In this document: positions 35,839 to 45,427 of the stretch, piece by piece
How positions within the stretch are numbered: position 1 is the first letter of the stretch
How the letters are laid out: every line of letters starts with the position of its first letter
NCBI GenBank assembly: GCA_965221145.1
Contig: OZ244877.1
Location: 3,286,001 to 3,350,000 of the forward strand
Length of the DNA: 64,000 bases
Direction: 5' to 3'
From: Bin5 sp965221145
Lineage (GTDB): Bacteria > Chloroflexota > Anaerolineae > Caldilineales > Caldilineaceae
Made by a program: the position numbers and the translations under genes
Notes under the pieces: generated by a model
What the model was told of the DNA's origin: nothing
Database searches by the model: none
The model's input: only the letters and a program-made list of their open reading frames with translations

Positions 35839-36801
35839 ATGCCCAGAGTGATCTTTTTCACAAATCTTGTACCCGAACTGGCCGGGCAGGTGATCGCCCC
35901 GGCCCCCGCGGACTGGGATGTGTCGGTCTACGCCCATGATCTGCCGGAGCCTGAGAAGGCTGAGCTCGCATCCGCCGCCGACTTTCTGATCCTTTTTCCC
36001 AGCACGCTCGAGGAATCGGTCTTGCGGGCTGCGCCGAGACTGAAGCTGGTGCAGCTTGTCAGCGCCGGTTTCGAGAGCATGCCGCTGGATCTGCTGGCCG
36101 AACTGGCGATACCGCTTGCCAACAACGGCGGCACGAACTCTATCGACGTGGCCGAGCACACCTTTGCGCTGATTCTGAGCGTCTACCGCCGTTTGACAGA
36201 GATGGACCGCAACGTTCGCAACGATAACTGGAAAGGGATCGACAGCGGCATGACGACCTTCACAATTCAGGGCAAGACCGTCGGCATTGTCGGTCTCGGC
36301 CATATCGGCAAAGAGGTGGCCAAGCGCATTATCCCCTTCGGCGCGCAGGCTCTCTACTTCGACCCATTTCCTGTGCCTGAGGAAATCGAACGCTCTTTGC
36401 AAGTGGAGCGCGTCCCATTAGACGAACTCCTGGAGCGGTCGGATATCGTCACTTTGCACGTGCCCCTGAACGACCTGACCCGGCATCTCATCGGCGCGGC
36501 CGAGTTGGCGCGCATGAAAAGCAACGCAGTCCTCATCAATACTTGCCGCGGCCCGGTCGTGGACGAGAGCGCGCTGGTCCAAGCCCTGGACAGTGGCGCC
36601 ATCCGCGCCGCGGGGCTGGACGTTCTGCGCGACGAACCGACCGACCCGGATAACCCGATTCTGCAATGTGAGAACGTCATCTTTACCCCGCACATCGCCG
36701 GCGTCACATACGACACATGGAGGCGCCGGGGGCGATTCATCTTCGAGAATCTGCAACGGGTATGGACGGGGGAGGAGCCGCTGTCCAGAATTCGACCCTG
36801 A
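35839..36801 (+). CDS. D-isomer-specific 2-hydroxyacid dehydrogenase
   Basis: A 320-residue NAD-dependent dehydrogenase. The NAD motif is GLGHIG (152-157) with Asp175 ending strand 2, favouring NAD. The catalytic set is Arg237 (NTCRGPV), Glu266 (RDEPTD) and His285 (TPHIAG). It would interconvert a 2-keto acid and a D-2-hydroxy acid, fitting the end of the sugar-acid route encoded just upstream (for example glycolaldehyde/glyoxylate or hydroxypyruvate handling). Substrate not determined. Confidence 0.9.
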   Translation: MPRVIFFTNLVPELAGQVIAPAPADWDVSVYAHDLPEPEKAELASAADFLILFPSTLEESVLRAAPRLKLVQLVSAGFESMPLDLLAELAIPLANNGGTNSIDVAEHTFALILSVYRRLTEMDRNVRNDNWKGIDSGMTTFTIQGKTVGIVGLGHIGKEVAKRIIPFGAQALYFDPFPVPEEIERSLQVERVPLDELLERSDIVTLHVPLNDLTRHLIGAAELARMKSNAVLINTCRGPVVDESALVQALDSGAIRAAGLDVLRDEPTDPDNPILQCENVIFTPHIAGVTYDTWRRRGRFIFENLQRVWTGEEPLSRIRP

Positions 36802-36807
36802 TCCTCC

Positions 36808-36834
36808 CTGGGAGCGCAGGCGTCTCGCCTGCAA
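36808..36834. repeat. GGAGCGCAGGCGTCTCGCC palindromic repeat
   Basis: Starting 6 bases after the dehydrogenase stop, this sequence forms a 7-bp stem with a 3-base loop (GCAGGCG TCT CGCCTGC). A very similar short palindrome, recognisable in translation as GSAGVSPA or AGETPALPG, is dispersed in many GC-rich genomes. A related but diverged form occurs at about 49337. It may double as a transcript end. Confidence 0.55.
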
Positions 36835-36954
36835 TCGCAGACAAAGTAACCTCTGTTCGAAATCTAACCGCAGTTCGTGTGGTCTCTGCGATTGTCCCCG
36901 ATGGATCATCGTCATCGCGAGAACCCACTGATCAGAGTCGATCACCGGTCTCCT

Positions 36955-36983
36955 TTGCCGTTCCTTCCGCCCGCTGTTATACT
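36955..36983 (+). promoter_or_regulatory. Sigma-70 promoter of the MoxR-DUF58-DUF4129 operon
   Basis: TTGCCG (36955-36960), a 17-base spacer and TATACT (36978-36983) lie about 107 bases before the MoxR start. No gene occupies the 36835-37089 interval. Confidence 0.55.
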
Positions 36984-37089
36984 CCCTCTGACGCAAACTC
37001 ATCTGACCGCTACGAAACGCATCTCTCTTTCCATCGACGGTATCGGAACAGGCCGACCTGTCCGGAGCGCGGTCGATTCTGGAGCATAT

Positions 37090-38187
37090 ATGGCGGACAT
37101 CGCATTTGTACAGGAACTGGCGCGGCGGCTGCGGGAAAATGCCGCCCAGGTGATCGTTGGCAAGGACCAGGTCGTCGATCAACTGCTGGTGGCCCTCTTC
37201 TGCGAAGGCCACGTGCTGCTGGACGATGTGCCCGGAATAGGCAAAACGATGCTGGCCAAGACCCTCGCCGCGTCGCTGGGTGTTAGTTTCCAGCGCATCC
37301 AGTTCACACCCGATCTCCTCCCGTCGGATATCATCGGTGTCAGCGTCTACAATCGTAAGACGGACGACTTCGAATATCGTCCCGGCCCGATTCTGGCCGG
37401 TATTGTCCTCGCTGACGAGATCAACCGCGCCGGCCCGCGCACGCAGAGCGCGATGCTGGAGGCGATGGAGGAACGCCATGTCACGGTCGACGGCATCAGC
37501 CATGCGCTTCCCTATCCCTTCTTCCTGATGGCGACGCAGAATCCGGTCGAGTTGGCGGGCACGTTTCCCCTGCCAGAGGCACAGATGGACCGCTTCCTGG
37601 TTCAGTTGGCGATGGGCTATCCCCAACGGGAGGAGGAGCGCCAGATTCTGCACCGCTTCCGCACCGACAATCCGCTGGACCGCGTCCAGCCAATCGTCCA
37701 GGCGGAGGAAATTCGCCGCGCCGTGACCGTCTGCCGCAATGTCTTCGTCCACCCTGTGCTGGAGGATTATCTGCTGGATTTGGTGCAGGCCACTCGCGCA
37801 GACAGCGCGCTGGAGTTGGGCGTCAGTCCGCGCGGCAGTCTCGCCTTTTACCGCGCGGCTCAGGCCTACGCCGCCATTCGCGGACGCTCCTTCGTCACGC
37901 CGGACGACATCCAGCAGCTTGCCGCTCCCGTTCTGCGCCACAGGCTGATCCCCGCACCCGATACACGTCTGCACGGCACTTCCGTCGCCAGCGTGGTGGA
38001 TGGCATTGTCGACAGCGTGCCCGTCCCCGTTGAGGAAAACTGGCAGGAGAGCGCGAGCCGCGACGAGATGGAGGAGCGCGCGGACCAGGTAGACGCCGAC
38101 CAGGCGCAGGCACAAGACGCCGCCGAATCCCCCCAGACTGCGGCCTTGGCCTCGGCGGTTGATGGTCGCTCAAGTGTATCCGGCTGA
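37090..38187 (+). CDS. MoxR-family AAA+ ATPase
   Basis: 365 residues from the ATG at 37090, which has GGAG upstream; the frame is open from 36877 but the extension looks non-coding. MoxR motifs: IVGKDQVVDQLLVALFCEGHVLLDDVPGIGKTMLAKTLA (Walker A), ADEINRAGPRTQSAMLEAMEE (Walker B), ATQNPVELAGTFPLPEAQMDRF (sensor 1) and LGVSPRGSLAFYRAAQAYAAI (sensor 2). MoxR proteins act as chaperones for metal insertion or envelope complexes together with DUF58 proteins. The next gene overlaps by one base. Confidence 0.93.
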   Translation: MADIAFVQELARRLRENAAQVIVGKDQVVDQLLVALFCEGHVLLDDVPGIGKTMLAKTLAASLGVSFQRIQFTPDLLPSDIIGVSVYNRKTDDFEYRPGPILAGIVLADEINRAGPRTQSAMLEAMEERHVTVDGISHALPYPFFLMATQNPVELAGTFPLPEAQMDRFLVQLAMGYPQREEERQILHRFRTDNPLDRVQPIVQAEEIRRAVTVCRNVFVHPVLEDYLLDLVQATRADSALELGVSPRGSLAFYRAAQAYAAIRGRSFVTPDDIQQLAAPVLRHRLIPAPDTRLHGTSVASVVDGIVDSVPVPVEENWQESASRDEMEERADQVDADQAQAQDAAESPQTAALASAVDGRSSVSG

Positions 38188-39434
38188 TGGGGCGCACCGG
38201 CTGGATGGCCGCCGTCTTGATATTGCTGGTGGCGCTGATCACGCGTAACAGCCTGATCTTCACCATGGCGCTGATCATGGGCCTGCTGGGAACGGTGGTG
38301 TGGCTCTGGAGCCGCTACAGCCTGTCCGAGGTTACATACCGACGCAGGTTCGGCGTGGATCGCCTGTTCTTCGGCGAACAGACGGAACTGCTGCTGGAGG
38401 TTACGAACGCCAAACCACTGCCTCTGGCCTGGTTGCGCTGCGAAGACGAAATCCCTGTTGCGCTCGGCCTGGCGCCTGACGAGCGGGCCAGCCATTATCA
38501 CCCCAGTCGCCGCGTGCTTTTCAATATCTTCTCGCTTGGCCTCTACCAGCGGGTCATCCGCCGCTACACGGTGACCGGCCTTCAACGCGGCGCTTGGAAG
38601 TACGGGCCAGTGAAACTCGTCTGCGGCGACATCTTCGGGTTCAGAAGCCAACGCAAAGAGTTTGCGGACACGTCCCTGCTTCTGGTCTATCCGCGTCTGT
38701 ATTCGCTGCCGGAGTTGGGGCTGGACTCTCGCCACCCTTTCGGCGACTACCAAAGCCGCAACCGACTGGTAGACGACCCCCTCCGTCTGAGCGGCGTACG
38801 CGAATACCTGCCCGGCGATAACTTCCGCCACATTCACTGGAAGGCCACGGCGCGCCGCCAGGAACTGCAAACCAAGCTGTTCGAGCCGTCCGCCTCCCGT
38901 CCGCTGGCGATCTTTATCAACATTCGCACGTTCAATCACCGCTTCGAAGGGATCGACCCGGATTTGCGCGAGTTTGGCATCAGCGTTGGCGCCTCCCTCG
39001 CGCGCTGGGCGCAGCTGCGCGGCGAAGCGTTCGGCGTATGCGCCAATGGCCTGATGCAAGCGGGCCGACGAGTGCGCATTGCTCCCAGCGCGCATCCACA
39101 GCAGCTTATGCGCGTCCTGGAGGCGCTGGCCCATTGCGGAGGCGTGCCCCATACGACGATTGAACGCGTGCTGCAATTGGAAGCGGACCACCTGCGCAAC
39201 GGTACGTCGGTCGTGCTGATCAGCGCTACGCTGCCCGAAAGTCTGTGCCGAGTCCTCGCCGACTTGCAGCGTCGCGGTTTCGCGATCACGCTGCTGGGCA
39301 TCGGTGGGCTGACGCTGGAACGGGCGATCCCCGGCGTAGCCTTCCAGACCTTGTCGCAGCAGGCCCTGTCCGAACTCCCCCTTGAAGCTGAGGCGGAGAT
39401 AGCTGAGCTTGAAGCGCCTTTGCCCGTGGTCTGA
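38187..39434 (+). CDS. DUF58 domain protein
   Basis: A 415-residue protein. Two N-terminal membrane segments (LILLVALITRNSLIFTMALIMGLLGTVVWLW) are followed by the DUF58 signature YLPGDNFRHIHWKATARRQELQTKLFEP near residue 215. The rest resembles a von Willebrand A-like fold lacking a clear MIDAS. It is translationally coupled to the MoxR gene and is the usual MoxR partner. The operon lacks the transglutaminase often found with these genes. Confidence 0.9.
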   Translation: MGRTGWMAAVLILLVALITRNSLIFTMALIMGLLGTVVWLWSRYSLSEVTYRRRFGVDRLFFGEQTELLLEVTNAKPLPLAWLRCEDEIPVALGLAPDERASHYHPSRRVLFNIFSLGLYQRVIRRYTVTGLQRGAWKYGPVKLVCGDIFGFRSQRKEFADTSLLLVYPRLYSLPELGLDSRHPFGDYQSRNRLVDDPLRLSGVREYLPGDNFRHIHWKATARRQELQTKLFEPSASRPLAIFINIRTFNHRFEGIDPDLREFGISVGASLARWAQLRGEAFGVCANGLMQAGRRVRIAPSAHPQQLMRVLEALAHCGGVPHTTIERVLQLEADHLRNGTSVVLISATLPESLCRVLADLQRRGFAITLLGIGGLTLERAIPGVAFQTLSQQALSELPLEAEAEIAELEAPLPVV

Positions 39435-39477
39435 TCTCAGAGTGATTGTCTGCATAAACTTTCGTCCGAACTGACCG

Positions 39478-41058
39478 ATGAATTCGCCGATTGCACTGCC
39501 TTGGAACCATGCAGAATGGAGCAGCATCGACGGCCTGTTGCTGCCGACGTTGGTCGGCGTCATGCGTCTGTGCTGGGTCTGGCCGTGGATGCTGATGCTC
39601 CAGGGCTTCTTGTCGCCCTCAGTTGTCGCGCCGTTGATGCCGCCGCTGATGCTGATCGCCCTGCCGGTTCTCAGCTTTACCTTGACGCGCTGGAGCATGC
39701 CCGCACTGGCCGAGCGCCGAGACATCCGACGCGTCAACCAAGTGCGCCAACAGATCGCCACCGGCGGACTTGTGGCTCTCCTCTTTATGCTGTGGCTTCG
39801 TTTCCAGCGGCCCGATTTCGGGCTGTGGGATGTTCGCTGGCTTGTAGCCGCTGGCTACGATCTGATCTACTGGGATGCTGTGCCGGTCGAGATTCCGGGA
39901 TCGGTGCTCTTCCTGCTCCTGGGAATCTTCCTCTGGCTGCGCGGCGCACTGGATGGTCAGAGTCAGTTTCAACACGAAGAGATCTGGAAAGCCTTCCTCT
40001 GGGGCGGCGCCGCACTAGGGCTGTTCGCCTGGATTATGCCCCCGGTCGGGACTGGCGCGACAGGAAACCCGTTCCACGCATCCGGCGGACAACAAACAAA
40101 CCTTATCGGCCTGCTCCTGCTCTTCTCTGCCGCGGGAATGGCAGGACTGGGCGTGGCCAATCTCAGGAAATCGGGCGGCTGGCGGCGCAGCGCGCGTATG
40201 GGCAGATTGCGCCCCAACCGTAGCTGGCTGGCCGGTATTGGCTTGACCATCTGCGTCCTTTTGGGCGTTGCCCTGCTGATCGGCCTGCTCATCCAGCCGG
40301 AGGATGCGGCAATTCTCTGGCGGGCATTAGGAGTCATCTGGGGAGCAATCAGCACGGCATTGGTGTGGATCATCACGATCATCGCCTACCCGATCTTCAT
40401 CTTCGTTGAGTTCCTGGCGCGACTTCTCCGCAGCCTGTTTGGCGAGCGCGAACAGGAACAGGATCCGGTATCCAATCCTGGGCCCCCAGAGCTGGAACCG
40501 ATGCCGGAAATGCCGGAACGGGCTGTTGAAGCCGTGCCGGAGCCTTACCGTTGGGTGGCTTTGCTTGCCATTGCAGTGGGTGTATTTATCATTTTCATGC
40601 TTGTGCTGCGCCAGATGCGTAGCCGCGCTGAGAATAAAGCGGACGATGTGCTGGAGTCGGTCCTGACTGCCAATCTGCTTCAGGCGCAACTCTCCGAACT
40701 ATGGGCGCAATTGCGTTCCCGTTTCGGCCCCGCGCCCGAGGAGATGGACCCGTACCTGTCGCTGGAAGGAGAGATCGACACGCGCCGCCTGATCCGTGCG
40801 ATCTACCAGCGGCTGCTGGCGCTCGCCCAGACCCGGACCGCGCCTCGCTCGCAGGCAGAAACGCCCTATCGCTACGGCAACCGCCTGTCCGACCATCCCG
40901 AATTTGACGAAGGCCCTATGCAGACCATCACCGCCGCCTACTCAGAGGCCCGTTATGGTGACGAGCCACCTTCTCAGCAGACAGCCGCGCAAGTACAGCG
41001 GGCCTGGCAGCAGATCGAGTCTGAACTGTTGTCGGAAGAGTCCACTGACGAGTCCTGA
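39478..41058 (+). CDS. DUF4129 domain membrane protein
   Basis: A 526-residue protein with about seven or eight membrane helices in the first 380 residues. The C-terminal cytoplasmic or periplasmic DUF4129 domain (about 400-520) includes RLIRAIYQRLLALAQTRTAPRSQAETPYRYGNRL and EARYGDEPPSQQTAAQV. It is typically the third gene of MoxR-DUF58 operons, sometimes fused to a transglutaminase. The distance to the DUF58 gene is 43 bases. Confidence 0.83.
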   Translation: MNSPIALPWNHAEWSSIDGLLLPTLVGVMRLCWVWPWMLMLQGFLSPSVVAPLMPPLMLIALPVLSFTLTRWSMPALAERRDIRRVNQVRQQIATGGLVALLFMLWLRFQRPDFGLWDVRWLVAAGYDLIYWDAVPVEIPGSVLFLLLGIFLWLRGALDGQSQFQHEEIWKAFLWGGAALGLFAWIMPPVGTGATGNPFHASGGQQTNLIGLLLLFSAAGMAGLGVANLRKSGGWRRSARMGRLRPNRSWLAGIGLTICVLLGVALLIGLLIQPEDAAILWRALGVIWGAISTALVWIITIIAYPIFIFVEFLARLLRSLFGEREQEQDPVSNPGPPELEPMPEMPERAVEAVPEPYRWVALLAIAVGVFIIFMLVLRQMRSRAENKADDVLESVLTANLLQAQLSELWAQLRSRFGPAPEEMDPYLSLEGEIDTRRLIRAIYQRLLALAQTRTAPRSQAETPYRYGNRLSDHPEFDEGPMQTITAAYSEARYGDEPPSQQTAAQVQRAWQQIESELLSEESTDES

Positions 41059-41117
41059 TTCGAAATGCCGCGACGACGATTTAACTGTCCCTTCGTATTC
41101 TGTTCGGAGTGTTGCCA

Positions 41118-42668
41118 ATGAACGGCGCTCAATCTCTCATCCGCACACTGTATGACGGCGGCGTTGACACATGCTTTATGAACCCCGGCACGTCGGAGAT
41201 GCACTTCGTTGACGCGCTGGACTTTGTGCCGGAGATGCGCTCGGTGCTCTGCCTGTTCGAGGGCGTTGCGACCGGCTGCGCTGATGGCTACGCCCGCATG
41301 ACCGGCAAACCGGCGGCGACACTGCTGCATCTGGGGCCGGGGCTGGGCAACGGCATTTCCAATCTGCACAATGGGCGCAAAGCCCACTCTCCGATTGTCA
41401 ACATTGTGGGAGATCACGCTACATACCATCTCCGGTACGACGCCCCGCTGACGGCTGACATCGAAGGGCTGGCCCGCCCGGTTTCCGGCTGGGTGCGCAC
41501 ATCGCCGAATGCCCGCGCCGTCGCCGCGGACGGGGCCGCGGCAATTGCCGCCGCGCGCACGCCGCCCGGCCAGGTCGCCACGCTGATACTGCCGGCGGAT
41601 ACGGCCTGGAACGACGCGGACGGTCCGGCCTCACCGCAAAGCGCGCCGGCGCCGTCGCCCGTTCCCGACGAGCGGATAGCCGACATTGCTGAACTGCTGC
41701 GACGCGGCGAAGAGACTGTCATTCTCGTGGGCGATGAGGTGATGGGCAGCGATGCGCTCAGCCGCCTTGCCTGCCGCATCGCCGCAGGCGCAAATGCTCG
41801 CGTGGTCGGAAACCGCGCCGCGGCGCGCGTATCCAGGGGCGCCGGCCGTCCGATCCTGGCGCGGCTGCCCTATCCGGTCGAAGAAGCGGTTGCCTTGTTG
41901 GCGGGCGCCCGGCATGTGGTGCTTGTCGGAGCAAAGGATCCGGTCGGGTTTTTCGCCTACCCGGATAGCCCCAGTCGGTTGGCGCCGCCGGATGCCGGTA
42001 TCCATCTACTGGCAGCCGCGCACGAAGACATTCCTGCCGCGCTCGATGCCTTAAGCGAAGAGTTGGGCGCGCCGGCCGATCCGCCCTCTCTTGCCCCGCT
42101 GGAACGTCCGCCACTGCCGACCGGCGCGCTCACGCAGGAGGCAGTATGGACGGCTCTGTGCGCGCTGATGCCTGAGAACGCAATCATCTCGGATGAGGCC
42201 GTCACCAGTGGCCGCCAAGCCTACCGGCTGACGGCGTCCGCCCCGCCCCATGACTGGCTGCACGTGACCGGCGGCTCGATCGGCCAGGGCCTGCCCGCGG
42301 CCACCGGCGCGGCCGTCGCCTGCCCAGATCGCCAACTCTTCGCCATGGAAGGTGACGGATCCGGCATGTACACATTGCAAGCGCTTTGGACCCAGGCGCG
42401 CGAGTCTTTGAATGTCGTGAATGTCATCTTTGCCAACCGCAGCTATCGCATTTTGCAGGGTGAACTGCTCAAAGTTGGGGGCGACGCAGACCCTGGCCCG
42501 AATGCTCAGGCAATGATGCGCCTCGACTCGCCAAGCCTTGACTGGGTCTCCATTTCCGAGGGGATGGGCGTTCCGGCAACCTGCGTTGACAGTGCGGACG
42601 CCTTCACGGCTGCGCTGCGCCGCGGGATTGAAGAGCCAGGCCCGTTTCTGATAGAGGCATTGACCTGA
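41118..42668 (+). CDS. ThDP-dependent enzyme, acetolactate synthase/benzoylformate decarboxylase-like
   Basis: A 516-residue ThDP enzyme. The ATG at 41118 is chosen over a GTG at 41109 because CGGAG is 8 bases ahead. The N-terminal PYR-like domain has CFMNPGTSEMHFVDAL and LCLFEGVATGCADGYARMTGKPA, with the activating Glu in LFEG. The ThDP motif is GDGSGMYTLQALWTQARESLNVVNVIFANRSYRIL. Such proteins are often annotated as acetolactate synthase large subunit without an ilvN partner and are closer to 2-oxoacid decarboxylases. Substrate unknown. Confidence 0.85.
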   Translation: MNGAQSLIRTLYDGGVDTCFMNPGTSEMHFVDALDFVPEMRSVLCLFEGVATGCADGYARMTGKPAATLLHLGPGLGNGISNLHNGRKAHSPIVNIVGDHATYHLRYDAPLTADIEGLARPVSGWVRTSPNARAVAADGAAAIAAARTPPGQVATLILPADTAWNDADGPASPQSAPAPSPVPDERIADIAELLRRGEETVILVGDEVMGSDALSRLACRIAAGANARVVGNRAAARVSRGAGRPILARLPYPVEEAVALLAGARHVVLVGAKDPVGFFAYPDSPSRLAPPDAGIHLLAAAHEDIPAALDALSEELGAPADPPSLAPLERPPLPTGALTQEAVWTALCALMPENAIISDEAVTSGRQAYRLTASAPPHDWLHVTGGSIGQGLPAATGAAVACPDRQLFAMEGDGSGMYTLQALWTQARESLNVVNVIFANRSYRILQGELLKVGGDADPGPNAQAMMRLDSPSLDWVSISEGMGVPATCVDSADAFTAALRRGIEEPGPFLIEALT

Positions 42669-42707
42669 CAGAAAGGCGGCTGCACGCTCGGACTGCCCTA
42701 CTCCGCT

Positions 42708-44306
42708 ATGCTCCCATTCAATTCCGATCTGCCCGCAGACAACGCAGTCGTACAAGTCCTGAACGCGTTCATGGCGGAACGTGCGCCCGTCTACCTCGTT
42801 GGCGGCGCAGTGCGTGATCATCTGCTCGGTATCTCCGTCATTCCGGGCTGGGCTTATCAGCCCGCGACACGACGCCTGCCCGCTTCTGGCGCGTCAAGAA
42901 CGATTGATCTGGATCTGGTCTTCGGCGGACCGGTGCTGCCGGTTGCACGGCGCGTGGCAGACCGGCTCGGCTGGGCTTTCTATCCGCTCGATAAGGAGAG
43001 GGATGTCGCCCGACTGATCGGCTCTGGCGCGGACGGCCAACGGTTGGAGTGTGACGCGGCCGCGCTGCGCGGCGATCTGCGCGCCGACCTGCTGGCGCGG
43101 GATTTCACTGCCAATTCACTGGCACTGGAACTGTCCGCTACTGATCCGCCACAGCTGTTCGACGTGTGCAGTGGCGTCCACGATGTGGAGGCGCGGCGTC
43201 TGCGGCGAACTGCGCCCGATAGCCTGCGCAGCGATCCGATCCGACTGTTGCGGGCCGTGCGGCTGGCGGCTCAATTGGCGTTCACAATCGAGGAGGAAAC
43301 GCGGCAACAGATCAAAGACAACGCCGCCACGATACTTTCAGTCAGCATTGAGCGTGTACGGGTTGAACTGTGGAAGCTGCTGGATTGCTCTCGTCCAGAC
43401 GACGGTGTCAGAGAGTTGGACGCGCTCGGCCTGCTCGCCCATCTGCTGCCGGAGGTCAAGGCGCTACAGGGCGTAGTCCAATCGTCGCGCCATCATCTGG
43501 ACGCATACGATCACAGCCTGCTGGCAGTGCGCTATGGCGCCGAGTTACGAGATTGGTTGCGGGGCGGACCTTCACCGGAAGACAGGACACTCACCGATCT
43601 TCTCGCTCCGCGGCAGGACGCACTGCGCGCCCACTTTTCCGAGGAGATCGCCGCCGGACATGATCGGGCGGGGTGGCTTGTCTGGCACGCACTTTTTCAC
43701 GATACGGGAAAGCCCGGCAGCCGTACGACAGCAGTTGAAAACGGTATCGAGCAGCCGCGCTACCCCGGACACCACGAGCTGAGCGCCCAGATCACCGCCC
43801 ACCGAGTCGCCCAACTCCGCTTCAGCAGGCGTGAAGTCTTGCAGGCAGAACGGGTCGCCGCAACACACGGCCATCCTAATAGATTGTTGCGGTCGCTAAA
43901 CAAGCCTGCGAGTACCATCAGCACGCGGGCGGCCTTTCGCTTCTTCCGCGACGTTGGCAGCATCAGGGGCTCGCATCCACCCGTAGACGGGCTGGATGTT
44001 ATACTCCAGGCCATTTCCGACCGCCAAGCGACCGGACTGGAGCGGAGGGAGGCATGGCGTCGCTTCCTGACAGCGATGGAAAGCCTGCTGGCCTACGCAT
44101 TCTCAAGGCCGGCGGGACATTCGACGACACAACTCGTGGACGGCCATTGCCTGATGAAACATCTGGGGTTGCAACCGGGACCGACGGTAGGCGACATCTT
44201 GCGTGAATTGGCAGAGGCGCAGGCCGCGGGGGAAGTCACGAATGTGGAAGAGGCGCTGGTCCTCGCGGGCGAGTTGTCAGCGCGAATGGATGGCGAAGGA
44301 GGGTGA
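42708..44306 (+). CDS. CCA-adding enzyme / poly(A) polymerase-type nucleotidyltransferase with HD domain
   Basis: A 532-residue class II nucleotidyltransferase. Motifs: VYLVGGAVRDHLLG, TIDLDLVF (the catalytic DxD), RDFTANSLAL, and LLRAVRLAAQLAF. About 28 residues are inserted between VRDHLLG and the DxD, longer than usual. A C-terminal HD-like region follows (HALFHDTGKP...HHELSA...RVAATHGHPNRL). It probably repairs or adds tRNA CCA ends, consistent with tRNA-Ser lacking an encoded CCA. Confidence 0.88.
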   Translation: MLPFNSDLPADNAVVQVLNAFMAERAPVYLVGGAVRDHLLGISVIPGWAYQPATRRLPASGASRTIDLDLVFGGPVLPVARRVADRLGWAFYPLDKERDVARLIGSGADGQRLECDAAALRGDLRADLLARDFTANSLALELSATDPPQLFDVCSGVHDVEARRLRRTAPDSLRSDPIRLLRAVRLAAQLAFTIEEETRQQIKDNAATILSVSIERVRVELWKLLDCSRPDDGVRELDALGLLAHLLPEVKALQGVVQSSRHHLDAYDHSLLAVRYGAELRDWLRGGPSPEDRTLTDLLAPRQDALRAHFSEEIAAGHDRAGWLVWHALFHDTGKPGSRTTAVENGIEQPRYPGHHELSAQITAHRVAQLRFSRREVLQAERVAATHGHPNRLLRSLNKPASTISTRAAFRFFRDVGSIRGSHPPVDGLDVILQAISDRQATGLERREAWRRFLTAMESLLAYAFSRPAGHSTTQLVDGHCLMKHLGLQPGPTVGDILRELAEAQAAGEVTNVEEALVLAGELSARMDGEGG

Positions 44307-44362
44307 AGCGTGCATTCGGCATCACGCCGTGATGCCAACGCAGCCTGGGTGACGACCATCCG

Positions 44363-45427
44363 CTATCCGCTGACCACGCGCTCCAGTCGCTTCTGTGCGG
44401 CGCCTGCGGCGAGGATTTTTCTGGCGCGGCCGATTCCGTCAGTCACACTCTGCGCCAGGTCAAAGAGATGCAGAATGACGCCGACGGTCAGGCAGACCTG
44501 TTCAGTCGCGTCGCCCGGCTCTCCGGCGAGCACGGCCGCGTTGAGGGCTGCGTGTCCTGCCGCACCCTCCGGCGCGAGCACGCGCACGCGCTCTACATGG
44601 CCGAGCGCGTCAGGATTGAGGATCATATCATCGGCCGCGTCTTCAGCAAAGATGTGGGTCTTGCGCCCGACCGCCATCTCCACCGAGCCTTCTTCCCCCT
44701 GCACGATAAAGCTGCGCTTGGCTCCGGTCTGGACGGCGCGCAGGCGATCGATGTAGTTTCCGTGGAAGAATCCGCTCATCTGATTGGGTGCGTTGGCCGG
44801 ATTGAGGAACTTCTCCACACTGTTCAGAACGGTGCGCAGTCCGAACTGACGGCGCAGAGGCAGCAGTGCATGCCATTGCGGCGCGAAACGGGGCGCGGAC
44901 AGATAGCCGACGCCGACCGATTCGATCATGCGCTGCACCGCGTCAGGTTCCAGATCGTCGGCTACTCCCAACTCCCGCAACACCGGCCCAGGCCCGATAC
45001 CCGACTTGGTGGGCACGCCCTCATCACCGTGCAAAGCGACGGGCATTCCCGCCTCGGCCAGAACAATGGCGATCGCTGGGGCCAACTGCGCGCTCTTGAC
45101 CTTGCCATCGTAAGGCACGGCCAGGTCCAGCAACCCTTCCACCCGCGGATCGATTTGCGCAATGGTTTCTGAACGCAGCAACTCGGTGAAACCCCGAATC
45201 TCATCCACGGCCTCGCCTTTCACCCGCTGGGTGACGAGGAAGGCGCCAGCCTGCGCCGGTGAGCAGGTCTGCTCGACGATCTGGCGCAAGGCTTCCACGG
45301 ACTCATCATAAGTGAGGTCCCGCTTGAGTTTCTCCCCGCGTCCGACCGCCTGAATGAAGGGAATGAAGAGGGCCGGATCCCGGTCCGTGTCATAGATGGA
45401 GCGATCTTCTACAGACGCTGTCAGCAT
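44363..45427 (-). CDS. Anthranilate phosphoribosyltransferase-like (TrpD2/YbiB-like) protein
   Basis: 354 residues from the ATG at 45427 (open from 45505). The fold is that of nucleoside phosphorylase/TrpD: an N-terminal helical domain (LTYDESVEALRQIVEQTCSPAQAGAFLVTQRVKGEAVDEIRGFTELLR) and a catalytic domain with LDLAVPYDGKVKSAQLAPA, PVALHGDEGVPTKSGIGPGPVLRELGV. The phosphoribosyl pyrophosphate loop is altered relative to true TrpD (GTGGD is missing). YbiB-like members bind DNA or have unknown activity. It is not in a trp operon. Confidence 0.8.
   Translation of the reverse strand: MLTASVEDRSIYDTDRDPALFIPFIQAVGRGEKLKRDLTYDESVEALRQIVEQTCSPAQAGAFLVTQRVKGEAVDEIRGFTELLRSETIAQIDPRVEGLLDLAVPYDGKVKSAQLAPAIAIVLAEAGMPVALHGDEGVPTKSGIGPGPVLRELGVADDLEPDAVQRMIESVGVGYLSAPRFAPQWHALLPLRRQFGLRTVLNSVEKFLNPANAPNQMSGFFHGNYIDRLRAVQTGAKRSFIVQGEEGSVEMAVGRKTHIFAEDAADDMILNPDALGHVERVRVLAPEGAAGHAALNAAVLAGEPGDATEQVCLTVGVILHLFDLAQSVTDGIGRARKILAAGAAQKRLERVVSG

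Noticed and set aside
36418..38115. 565-codon open frame on the minus strand
   Set aside because: Antisense to the 2-hydroxyacid dehydrogenase end and the MoxR gene; no motif.
37866..39761. 631-codon open frame on the minus strand
   Set aside because: Antisense to MoxR and DUF58 genes with clear motifs; low-complexity Gln/Arg-rich translation.
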